A DNA stretch of 64,000 nucleotides, taken from NCBI GenBank assembly GCA_032718475.1, contig JAUCBJ010007284.1, positions 1 to 64,000 on the forward strand, in the 5' to 3' direction. Source of the stretch: Nemertoderma westbladi (lineage: Eukaryota > Xenacoelomorpha > Nemertodermatida > Nemertodermatidae). Both the position numbers and the translations under genes were made by a program. This document shows, piece by piece, positions 52,490 through 61,751 of the stretch (its first letter is position 1; each line of letters opens with the position of its first letter). The notes beneath the pieces were generated by a model. That model did not search any database. It had not been told where the DNA came from and worked only from the letters and a program-made list of their open reading frames with translations.

Positions 52490-53514
52490 TAGTCAAAGAA
52501 GCCACAGTACGGGCTATTGCAGATACAGGTGCGGATGTTTCAGTCATGTCTCAGGCAACAGCTGCCAAGTTAGACCTACCACTACAAAAGACAAAGCTCT
52601 GTCTGAAACTGTATGGCTCTCGCAGGCTTGCTTGTCTTGGTTACTACATCGGGCCAGTAATGTGTGGTAAGTCAGTTGTACGTTTACATATACATATACG
52701 TTTCTACGTGGTTCGTGGGGATGTGGAAACGCTGCTAAGTGGCCCTGCGTCAGAAGCGCTAAGCATACTCACCCTCAACCATGAATACCATACCGATTCA
52801 CTCCCATATGCTACAATAAATCGCACTGAAACGACAGACGATACGAATGGTAGTATAGCTCACCTATTCAACAGCTGTGCCCACCACATGGATATCCGAC
52901 CATATCCTCATATATTTACTGGCGTTGGCAAACTTCGGAACCATCTAGTAAAACTATACAACGATGAATCCATCCCTCCAATAGCATCCCCTATGCGTCC
53001 AGTCCCATTCCACCTTCGCTCCTGTCGTCAGCAAGAACTCAAGGCAATGGAACATGCAGGAATAATTGAAAAGCATGAAGGGCCCGCACCATGGGTGTCC
53101 AATGTTGTCCTTGCCCCCAAGGACAATGGTAGTGTGCGAGTCACTATTGATATGAGAAATGCCAACAAGGCCATTAAAGATACCAAGGTACCTATCCCCA
53201 GGCCCGAAGATATTCTGACACAAGTCGGCGGCTCAACAGTTTTCAGCAAGTTGGACTTCAAATCTGCATTCCATCAGCTAGAACTCGCTCCGGAAAGTCG
53301 ACAAATCATGGTATTTAGTGATGGTGATCAATTATGGCACTACAAACGCCTAACAATGGGCACCAAACCTGCTTCAGGGGAGTTAAATCGGGCTCTACAG
53401 CCCTTGTTTGCGTCTGTACCCGGAGCTTATGTCATTCATGATGACCTTATTGTGGCCACATTGACAGTCTCCGATCATGCAGTTGCCCTGGAACAAACAC
53501 TTCGGAGTTCTTAA
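52477..53514 (+). pseudogene. Ty3/Gypsy protease and partial RT
   Basis: The retropepsin motif ADTGADVSVMS lies near residue 16 and a C-terminal hydrophobic segment follows. RT begins near residue 160 with PPIASPMRPVPFHLR, then LKAMEHAGIIEKHEGPAPWVS, VRVTIDMRNANKAI, FSKLDFKSAFHQLEL, LTMGTKPASGELNRAL and the catalytic HDDLIVA. The frame stops after LEQTLRSS, so RT thumb, RNase H and integrase are absent. The element is a truncated Gypsy copy. Confidence 0.88.
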
Positions 53515-54075
53515 ATTGCTGAAAGGCTTTCTGGAAAAGTTCCAAATGAAGCATAATCGTCATTTTTAAAATCTAAATATTGTACAGGTTCATTGTCAAT
53601 AACATGGAAAGGTCCACATATCTTAAATAATACAGAAGAGTGATCACTGGTGGAGAAACCATCCATCAACAGTAACATCGCTTAAACAAAGATGATCATT
53701 TGTAAAAACTAAATCAAGTACTGTATGTATGCAATGAACACGGTGAAAAAAAGTATTATATATAATTGTGTCAGGAAAAGTCCCGAAACAAACTGTAGGA
53801 TATGAAACACAAGATAGATCTGAGATACATTCACAAAATAAATTAACGTAATCAGAGGTACTGTACTCTTATTCTGTAGGCACAAATTAATCGGGTTGGT
53901 GCATCACCAAGAATGTCCACAGCAATAATTACACAAATATCAAACTTTTTATCAAGACAAATTCTTAGAACACTTTAAACCTATAGATTTATCAATAATT
54001 AGTGCAACACCACCACCGGTAGATTCACGGTTTTTTCTACTGTAAAAAGGTGAAATCTATTTTGGTCTACTACCA
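53515..54075 (-). pseudogene. Degraded LINE endonuclease fragment
   Basis: On the minus strand, pieces read GGGVALIIDKSI, then RLICAYRI, then TVLDLVFTNDHLCLSDVTVDG, the order of motifs in LINE AP-endonuclease domains (family pattern ..LDLVFTN..). Stops and frameshifts are frequent. It abuts the truncated end of the Gypsy RT. Confidence 0.6.
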
Positions 54076-55484
54076 TAGTGGCGTATCTAGAAATTTGTCA
54101 AAGGTGGGGTGGGGGGGGGGGGGGGGGGAATTTACAAAGTCGCGCCCCATAAAATAAATTATGGTGTTCATCAGCACAGCACCCCCGCCCGACATCCACC
54201 CCCCCCCCCCCTCCCCCTCAATTCCTTTAATTTGTGTTGTGTTAGTATTGCAAATTTTATATTCTTAATAAAGCTAACAATTAATGTAAGAATTTAATAA
54301 AGGCACTTAATTTTACAACACTACAATTGATCACTAAATTTAAAATTAATTAATTTTTCACCAAATTAAATCAATTCGTTACAGAGGTGAGGTAGTTTTT
54401 TATAACTAAAACAATATGTAAATAGCTAAATATCTCTTTGTCTAGGCTTAATAACTTTGGAACTACCGGTACGTCATAGATTTTGATGACCGCTATTTTA
54501 ACCTGTATGTCGGCCTGTTTTTAACACTTGTACTGTAGTCTGCTGTCAATTGTCTAGCAATTCTACAAATTTATCGAAATTTAGAGTCGGCTGTCTCTCC
54601 TGCTGCCCCAAGACCCCCGAACGTGTAAAATTTAATAAAGTAAACAGCATAAATTGATTTAAATAAATAAATAAAGTAGCACCTAGCACCTAGCACCGTA
54701 TTTTATGCTGGCTAGAGTACCTAAGGTAAAATATAGGTCGTTTTATTTTTAAGTTTATACGTTATCTGGCCGATTTAGTAGTAACTTTCCACTGACACAG
54801 GTATGTCCATACTGCCCGACAGTAACTGCCTACAGCCCTGCAGAATACAGAAATCGTAGGTATACTGAAACAATCGCACTGGTATCAGATGCTGAAACAA
54901 TTATCGCATTCTGTATTGTGGTCATCTGGCCTATGCACGCCGTACGGGTAAAGAACAGAATGGTTGACTTTCTTCATATTATAGAACGAAATATTATACC
55001 AAAATAAATCTCATTAAATTGGACGCAACTAATTAGTGAATTATTTTGAATTTAGTCAGTAAAGTTCCATACGATTGATTGTAACACCGAAAATTAGCGT
55101 ATATAGTATAGTACAGTAGTAGACTTAGACTACACCAAAATAATTAAATACTTGTGATTGATTGGTTGTATTTATTAGTTGCACAAACACTGGCACAATT
55201 GTTCGCTAATTTACAGCGGTAGAAATTATAATATAGTTCATATTTTATTAAGTCACACTCAACGTCATAGTGTAATAATTGTACTAAATAGATTCATTCA
55301 ATATTTCATATTTATGAAGTTTTCTTAATTATTACTGGATAGTCCAGTTCTGATGAAGATAGAGTAATGATCAGGACGTTTCATTGAATGTAAATTATAA
55401 TATTTAATCGAAGTGTCTGCACACTGTAATGTGCTACTTTACTCCGCACACAGAAGTGTGTGAATCGGTTCTGATCTTCGTATC
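54076..55484. other. AT-rich intergenic DNA 3' of the TMEM151-like gene
   Basis: Contains a G run (about 54104-54128) and a C run (about 54199-54212). I recognise no gene or element. Confidence 0.5.
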
Positions 55485-55490
55485 TTTATT
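55485..55490 (-). promoter_or_regulatory. Candidate poly(A) signal
   Basis: AATAAA on the minus strand, about 19 nt after the stop codon of the TMEM151-like gene. Very close, but plausible in position. Confidence 0.35.
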
Positions 55491-55508
55491 AGTTGCAGTT
55501 CCATCGGT

Positions 55509-57755
55509 TTATTTCGTGGTTTTAACTTCCCCATCTGCAAATTGTACATTGTATTCACCCTTCCCACAATCATCATTAGGATTTTCCCTGAATTCCAACT
55601 CCAAATCTGCGTTGTATCCTCCTGCAAATTCTAAGACTTGATGAATAGGTTGCCTCAAATAAATCTTTTTACTCACTACGTAATGGGTCTTCTCCGTCTG
55701 AGATCTGAAGAACCATCTATAGGGCCAGGTTAATGCGAGGAATGTAGCCACCCAGTACCAAAACCGGGACATCCACCATGGGACATCTCCTTTAGGATGT
55801 TTGGTCACCGCTATTCTCTTCTCAAACCCAGGAATATAACACTCCCTCCACACATTCATGTAAACATCCTTCCCTTCATTCTTTTCTCTAAACGCTTCGA
55901 ATCTCGCATCTATATCATATTGTGTTTCCTCATCACCTGCGACCACCAACTTTTCCATGCCTATTAAAGTAACGCCGTCACTTTTAACGCCTTCAACCTC
56001 GTTAGCCGATATATCTATCCAGAAACTGAAACTGTAAATACTGCGGTCGGTGTGAGTGACTACAAGCTCCTGGTAGGTTTCGTAACGGGTTTGCATGTTA
56101 CCTTGGCTGTCGGTGTAAGTAATTACTCGTGTTCTTGTTTCGTAGTGGTAGCACTCGGCCTTGAACACGAGCAAGGGTTGTTGTTTCCGCAGCGTGGTTA
56201 TTACTTGAGCGACGGATCTTGGACTCCCGATGTTGCTTAAGTACTTATTCTCGCGCGAGTTGTACGATTCGCACAGCATCCAGAGGTAAGCTAACGGGGC
56301 GACGCAAAGCGAGGTTATTACCATGACCTCGAGAGACTCGCTTCTCTCTGAGCATCTGTACTGCCTGCAGACTGGCCACCAAGGCAGCCAAAACCAGAAC
56401 GAAGTGAAAAAAAACAATGAAAATAGGCGACAGAATCCAAGGTTTTTTAGTTTAGATGGCAAACAGTACATACAAACGAAACATGGAATGAAAACTTGAA
56501 ATCCGATAACTAAACTCATAGTTACGAAATAGAGCCAGTCGGGTTCTTCAAAGCCAAATATGTAACCATCATCATCATCGTCATCCGAGTCTGTAGTTGT
56601 TGTAGTTGTTCGTTGGGTTGTCGTTGTGGTTGTAATTTGAATTCTTTCACAAGTTCCATTAGGTCTCCATTCACCATTGATACAAATTGTAAAGTAATAC
56701 AGGGGTTCGTATTTTTTTGGACACCAAATGGTCGCAATTGATCCCTCAGATCTCGTGAAGTAATAAATTCCAACGCTGTTAGTTGGTTCGGGGCATGTTT
56801 CTGTTTCCACTGATTCGCAAGTTTCTCCCGTGTAACCTGGCTGGCAGCGACATAATATTTCACCTGTATTTTTTGAAATACAATTTCCTCCATTTTTACA
56901 AATGTTTTCAGTGCATGTTGCGTTGTTAATTCCTACACAATTCAAGGAAATAGATTTATTGGTGGCCCATTTCCCTCCGGTGTGCACATTCCAATCCCCG
57001 TCTATATGTTCCACGGTCATAGCAGATGAGATAATGTACATCCAATAGGAGTTGTATGGTCTGTCGTAAGTGTCTGCTAGTCGCCATTGAGGTCCGTATG
57101 CGCCCCATGTCGATAGTAAGTACATTGGTTTCGTAGGATTGTTTGAACCGTAAACCTGTTTAGCGTTCATAAAAGCACCCTTTACTGGTTCGAAGACATC
57201 ATCTTTATCAACAATGACTATTTCTGGCCCATTGTAATTGGTTCTTGTAATGGTGACGCCAAAGGTGAATCTTTTTGAAGCGCATCTAGCGAATAGGATA
57301 TCGTCATCTAAGCAGAATGGTCCGTAAGAATAACTATCTGGTGCGTAAAAGTTGATGTTTTGTTGGTAGTTATACGCAAGCCATTTTCTGATAATCTGGT
57401 AGTAAACACGATAACGGTAGGGTGTCCAAGTGTCTATGGAGAAATATTTTGTTGTGGCACCAACGCCGGCGTAATAGTATTTGTCTCGGTATCTTTCGGC
57501 GACTGTTATCCAGCCCACTGAGTGGTTGTATGTGAGGTAAATATTCTGAAGATCTTCTGCTTTGAATACCGGGAAGTCATCAACCGTATAGTTCTGTAGT
57601 CTGTATGCTCCGCCGACTTGTATCTCTCCCACAGTTGCCGGATTGAGGTTTAAGTGTATTCTGTGGCATATGTCCTCCGGTATACGTCCCAGAGTTATGA
57701 GACATTTCGCCGCAATAATCACGAACACTGCTAACAGAAATCTCACATTAGACAT
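55509..57755 (-). CDS. EGF/sushi ectodomain fused to a TMEM151-like membrane domain
   Basis: 748 codons from an ATG, single exon. Residues 1-23 form a signal peptide. Residues ~24-275 are an unrecognised Tyr/Trp-rich region. An EGF-like domain follows (281-313, six Cys, CRCQPGYTGETC), then a sushi-like domain (321-369, four Cys), a Thr-rich stalk (~375-390) and an acidic DSDDDDDD run. The C-terminal half resembles TMEM151: hydrophobic segments at ~409-431, 443-460 and 476-494, then CYHYETRTRVITYTDSQGN (535 on), FREKNEGKDVYM (622 on), and PWWMSRFWYWVATF with TWPYR (659-680). Known TMEM151 proteins, as I recall them, lack this ectodomain. Function is unknown; the architecture suggests a cell-surface adhesion or receptor-like protein. 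Intactness argues for a functional gene. Confidence 0.82.
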   Translation of the reverse strand: MSNVRFLLAVFVIIAAKCLITLGRIPEDICHRIHLNLNPATVGEIQVGGAYRLQNYTVDDFPVFKAEDLQNIYLTYNHSVGWITVAERYRDKYYYAGVGATTKYFSIDTWTPYRYRVYYQIIRKWLAYNYQQNINFYAPDSYSYGPFCLDDDILFARCASKRFTFGVTITRTNYNGPEIVIVDKDDVFEPVKGAFMNAKQVYGSNNPTKPMYLLSTWGAYGPQWRLADTYDRPYNSYWMYIISSAMTVEHIDGDWNVHTGGKWATNKSISLNCVGINNATCTENICKNGGNCISKNTGEILCRCQPGYTGETCESVETETCPEPTNSVGIYYFTRSEGSIATIWCPKKYEPLYYFTICINGEWRPNGTCERIQITTTTTTQRTTTTTTDSDDDDDDGYIFGFEEPDWLYFVTMSLVIGFQVFIPCFVCMYCLPSKLKNLGFCRLFSLFFFTSFWFWLPWWPVCRQYRCSERSESLEVMVITSLCVAPLAYLWMLCESYNSRENKYLSNIGSPRSVAQVITTLRKQQPLLVFKAECYHYETRTRVITYTDSQGNMQTRYETYQELVVTHTDRSIYSFSFWIDISANEVEGVKSDGVTLIGMEKLVVAGDEETQYDIDARFEAFREKNEGKDVYMNVWRECYIPGFEKRIAVTKHPKGDVPWWMSRFWYWVATFLALTWPYRWFFRSQTEKTHYVVSKKIYLRQPIHQVLEFAGGYNADLELEFRENPNDDCGKGEYNVQFADGEVKTTK

Positions 57756-58261
57756 TTTATATGGATTTGTTAAAAATTATAATAATATAAATATTAGTTA
57801 TTGTGAGAAAATATGAATTATTACGTTATAAATATAAAATAAATTGGTTTTCAGATAAGCTATTGGGAAACAATTAAATGTTACTATCACACATGAATGT
57901 GAAATATTCCTGTGACTTTCACATGTTCATATTTGTTAAGACAAAGTTCGGCATGTTTATCTATATTAATTAGTATTATTAACATACTTGTGTGTAAGAA
58001 GTATGACTTTACAGTATGCTGAGTGGTTGAATGTACACGGAACGTAGTGAGTCAACAGTTAAATAAAGATCCGATGATAAGACAACTAACACTGTAAAGT
58101 ACTTTGCTTCAAGTTTGAATGTTATGTAGAATTATTACAGAAAAGTAACATATCAAACGTTGACTTATGGAAAACTGCAGGGCCTCCGACTACCACGCAT
58201 GCACATCAAGTTCGATCTTGCTATAGTTACAATTCGACTTAATATATATATTTTTTTCTAG
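57756..58261. other. Region between the TMEM151-like gene and the SMC1 exon
   Basis: AT-rich. It should hold the minus-strand promoter of the TMEM151-like gene and, at its right end, a polypyrimidine tract and AG acceptor (58250-58261) for the SMC1 exon. Confidence 0.5.
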
Positions 58262-58474
58262 GAACAAGCGCAATTAGATGTGGCCTTATTTCGGTTGTTT
58301 CACAATGAGAAAGAAATAGAATCCATTTCTGGAGATTTAAAATCGAAGAACGAAGAATGCGACAAGCAGAACAAAGGGCGAGAGAAGATCGAGGGGCTTG
58401 TTAGGAAGAGGAAAAAAGAAACGGCCAGAGTTCAGAGAGAAATGGCTGAGATCGATAAAGAAACACGAGAGAAG
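58262..58474 (+). pseudogene. SMC1-family exon (coiled-coil region)
   Basis: A T-rich tract and AG precede GAACAAGCGCAATTAGATGT, which reads EQAQLDVALFRLFHNEKEIE, near-identical to the conserved SMC1 segment at the start of the N-terminal coiled coil. The 71 codons are in phase 0 and end REK before a good donor (AAG/GTGAGT). SMC1 is the cohesin ATPase subunit. The next exon (60053) is damaged and no other SMC1 exons are in the window, so this is most likely part of a duplicated, decayed copy. SMC1A versus SMC1B cannot be decided. Confidence 0.75.
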
Positions 58475-58636
58475 GTGAGTAAGCATCGTATCTGTAGGAT
58501 TATAAATCAAATTTATAGAGACAATAAATGTCATAATTTACAGAGAATTTATGTACAGTAACCCAGAAAAAAATAAATAAATAATAAATATAAACCATTA
58601 CTTCATTTTGCTAAATGAAGTGATGGTTTATATTTA

Positions 58637-59050
58637 TAATAATAATAATAATAATAATTAAAATATTTATATAGCGCCTTTCCTAAATTAAGAGCAAGGC
58701 GCATGGCACTGTTAAAATGTAGGATTGCTAAAAAATTAGATAAAAACAGTTTAATTAAAACGGACATTGATAACATCGTGTGAATATGATTATGCAGATT
58801 TACTCGTACTCCAGGTGGAAGTAGTGTGTTTTTAGCCTCGACTTAAAAACCGCGATGGTTGGTGATTGTCGTACGTTGATTTGCAGTTTGTTCCAAATAG
58901 TCGGGGCAAAAAGTAAAGTAAATTTTCTTCGGCCGCTAGGCCAGGGATTACGCACAAAGTCTGACGACTTATTTCCAGTGCGGTCCCCCCAGAACTTTAC
59001 TCCCCAGAGGAAACTTCGGCACTCATTTAGCTACCACTTAAGGATGCAAG
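58637..59050 (-). mobile_element. CR1/L2-like LINE 3' end with ATT-repeat tail
   Basis: On the minus strand the frame from about 59020 reads ..FAPTIWNKLQINVRQSPT and then AVFKSRLKTHYF, the C-terminal RT pattern of CR1/L2 LINEs, ending at a stop near 58822. The 3' end carries GGCGCTATATAAATATT and an (ATT)n tail (58637-58660). It is a dead fragment inside the SMC1 intron. Confidence 0.7.
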
Positions 59051-59099
59051 GCAGCCCTGGCTGGTCCCTTTAAAGCATTCGTGCCAAAACGAAAACTGC

Positions 59100-59185
59100 C
59101 CTGGCCCATGTGAGGATCGAACCCACGACCTACGGGAGATGTGAATTCAATGCAACCACTACACCAAGGTGGAACTCAACAGCAA
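59100..59185 (-). mobile_element. tRNA-like SINE head
   Basis: The minus strand reads CCTTGGTGTAGTGGTTGCA (A-box-like) and, about 35 nt later, GTGGGTTCGATCCTCAC (B box). The arms do not fold into a full tRNA and there is no intact acceptor stem, so it is a tRNA-derived repeat, directly upstream of the LINE tail in the same orientation. Confidence 0.6.
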
Positions 59186-59700
59186 CCGAGAAAGCGCACT
59201 TGCCGTAGTGCACCATGTTGAATCTAGGGATCACCAGCAGTTCGTAGTGGGATGACCTCAGTGACCGGGAGGGCGTGTAGGGTGACAGTAGATCTCACAG
59301 ATATACTGGTGCTGTTCCATTCAGACACTTGTAGGTAATCATCGCAATTTTATAGTCTATCCGACGTTAGATAGATAGATAGATAGATTTATTTATACAT
59401 TATGTAAAAACAATAACAAATACACCAAACAATGTACCGGTATAAAGGTATTGTCCAACATAACATATAGGATTACCCCTAAAGCTTTGCAGCTCATTTC
59501 CAAGGGGGTCCTTTATGTTACTTGGTTACAAATACAATATTACACTACGCTAACCTAAAACCAATATAAACGTAATTAAACTATGTACATGTATAACTTT
59601 ACCAAGAGCGTGACAATGCCCGACTCAACGATAAAGATGTACAGAACAATTTAATATAAAACGTAATTACAGTATAAATAGTAAATAATTAATAAACTAA
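59186..59700. other. Intron-like DNA with a GATA-type microsatellite
   Basis: Contains ATAG-repeat DNA near 59368-59390 and AT-rich sequence. No gene. Confidence 0.4.
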
Positions 59701-59707
59701 TAACTTA

Positions 59708-59944
59708 CTATAGGACTATTGTACCTATTTTTACATTTTTACATAGACGTTGCACTGGAAGCCAATGTAGTTGCATTAGTACAGGGGTCATTCGTTGCCT
59801 GTCACTTTTCTTGAGACCAACTAAAAGACGCGCCGCACAGTTCTTCACATATTGTAGCTTTTTAATGGATTCAGTCGGAAGACCGTAATAAAGGGAGTTG
59901 CAGTTGTCCAATTTACTTGTGACAACAAGTAAATATGACAACAT
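59708..59944 (-). pseudogene. CR1/L2-like LINE RT fragment
   Basis: The minus frame reads LVVTSKLDNCNSLYYGLPTE, then LQYVKNCAARLLVG and TPVLMQLHWLPVQ, the conserved region just downstream of the RT palm in CR1/L2 LINEs. It is cut off after this motif, and may be part of the same insertion as 58637-59050. Confidence 0.75.
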
Positions 59945-60052
59945 TTACAGTTACAGTGACAACAACAACATTTACTTGTGTACTTTATTATATTTTAACA
60001 CATTTATTAAACAGCCCTGGATACTTTCGATATCGTTGTCTTTGTATTTTAG

Positions 60053-60135
60053 GAAACTGATTTGAATCGGGAAGACATCCCATGCGAGTAAGAAATTGGA
60101 GCAGGTTAAACGGAGTTTGGCTCAGTCTAAAAGGT
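60053..60135 (+). pseudogene. Second SMC1-family exon, frameshifted
   Basis: After TTTGTATTTTAG the exon opens ETDLNRE in the phase expected from the previous exon, matching SMC1 ..ELNQKR.. The next conserved stretch, TSHASKKLEQVKRSLAQSK, follows directly but one base out of frame. About nine residues between the two are missing, so a small deletion has shifted the frame, and the normal frame hits TAA at 60089. A weak GT donor follows (AAAAG/GTTAGA). This marks the SMC1 copy as a pseudogene or damaged allele. Confidence 0.65.
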
Positions 60136-60371
60136 TAGACGGGGCGATATACAGAAAAGTGGCCAAACCAGAGTCATTTTTGTGTAAAAAATAAAGTTAC
60201 TCAAAACCAACTTTGATATATTCTGAAAGCTCAGAGTCTGTAGAAGCTAGTGCGAGTATATATGATCTGTAACTGCTTGTCCCTTCCTGTCCACTTCCTG
60301 TAACCACTATTTTAACACATTTTCTAGGATAATTGGTAACAAGCGTGGGACATTTACGACAAATATTTCCT
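60136..60371. other. Noncoding DNA
   Basis: No recognisable feature. Confidence 0.4.
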
Positions 60372-60380
60372 ATAAATTAT

Positions 60381-60624
60381 GGCACCACTGCATTATAACG
60401 ACACCCCCAGCACTAGATTTTACATTATAATTTGATAATAGACATGTGGCTGTAGGCAGGTTAGTAAAAGAGCAGGTTACAGAGGCGAGTTAGGGGAACC
60501 AAAACAATAAATGAAAGTTAACACGTAGTCGTAATGCAAGATTATGTTTATCAGTATAAAAGTGCTGGGATGTCGTTATAATGCAGTTAGTGTCGAGTGG
60601 GTGTCGTTATAATGCAGTAATGGC
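60381..60624. mobile_element. MITE with 9-bp target duplication
   Basis: The inverted ends share ACTGCATTATAACGACACCC just inside the termini. They are flanked by the exact 9-bp repeat ATAAATTAT (60372-60380, 60625-60633). The interior includes one inverted 68-bp core (about 60470-60530: GAGCAGGTTACAGAGGCGAG ... AACCAAAACAATAAA). No coding capacity. Confidence 0.8.
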
Positions 60625-60635
60625 ATAAATTATTA

Positions 60636-61751
60636 CTATTATTCTGGGAGTTTATAGATTACAAAATGAAATTATGTTATTTATGATTGTTTTATTAAGT
60701 TTTTTTTTGTTTATTGTTTGTTTGTATATTTGTTATGTTTATGTTACTCTAATATGTTTTAGAAAATTTAATCATTGTCAGGCCTAAAGGAACAAAGTGA
60801 TTTAAAAAGATAAATATTAGTACAGTATATTAATTAATTAAAAGAAGTGTTCTGAAGATAAGAGATTTACATCCTGCGTGCTTGCACGCCACTAGTTTTT
60901 ACCCTATAATAAAAAAAATTAAATTTATAGTTACAGTATATAGAATTATAATCCTACAGTATAATCATAAATCATGTTATAGTTGTAATAGATGGCAGTC
61001 GCCATACGAAACGGGATTTCGTTATCACACTGCGTGGTCCAGGCAATCACACTGAACTGAAAGTTTCTCAGATACCAACCGAGGGTATGATCCATTATAT
61101 TTCACTCTGTTTTTTTAAACTTGAAATGATGGCTGGCACCCGGTCAGCGGGGTTGCATGTCGCGCATTCTACTACTACCATTTACAACTTCTGTTCAACC
61201 AAGGACACATTACTTTCAACCCTCTGCACTGGTAAGTGTGTCGTACTAAAGCGACGCTGTTTGATTGCGCTAAGATATATTATTATTTTTATTATTTATT
61301 ATTGACCAGAAAGGTCCAGTTAGAATTGAATATACACAACACAATAATCAGATCAAGACAACAACAAATTGATACTTTACGAAACGAAATGTGAAAAGCA
61401 ATATCATAATGATTCATAATATCGGTAAAGTATAGCAAAACCTATAAAAGAAAAGAAAATGGGTACCAGCCGCGGCACTCAAAGATCCTGAAAGATCCAT
61501 ATAATCCTAAATAAACGCCATAATCCGAGTAACAAACAAGATGAAAATAATTTGTATATATACTCAGAGAGAACCCAAACGTTACGTACATATAAATAAA
61601 TAAATTAGAGTTAGAAAAATATGTCGACTACATAATATATAACAAATCGAAATCTAAATACAATAAATACTAAATCTCCAGCACTTCTAACAGTTCGTAT
61701 ATGTATTGCATAATGGTATGTTATTGGATCACCAGACAAGACCGCGGAGGG
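60636..61751. other. AT-rich intergenic DNA
   Basis: A 73-codon frame at 61087-61305 has no recognisable features. No convincing gene or element. Confidence 0.45.

Noticed and set aside
59100-59185. Possible functional tRNA gene (minus)
   Set aside because: A- and B-box-like motifs are present, but no full cloverleaf or acceptor stem forms, and it lies beside a LINE tail; called a SINE head.
61087-61305. Small frame with GT donor-like end
   Set aside because: No homology recognised and too short to support.
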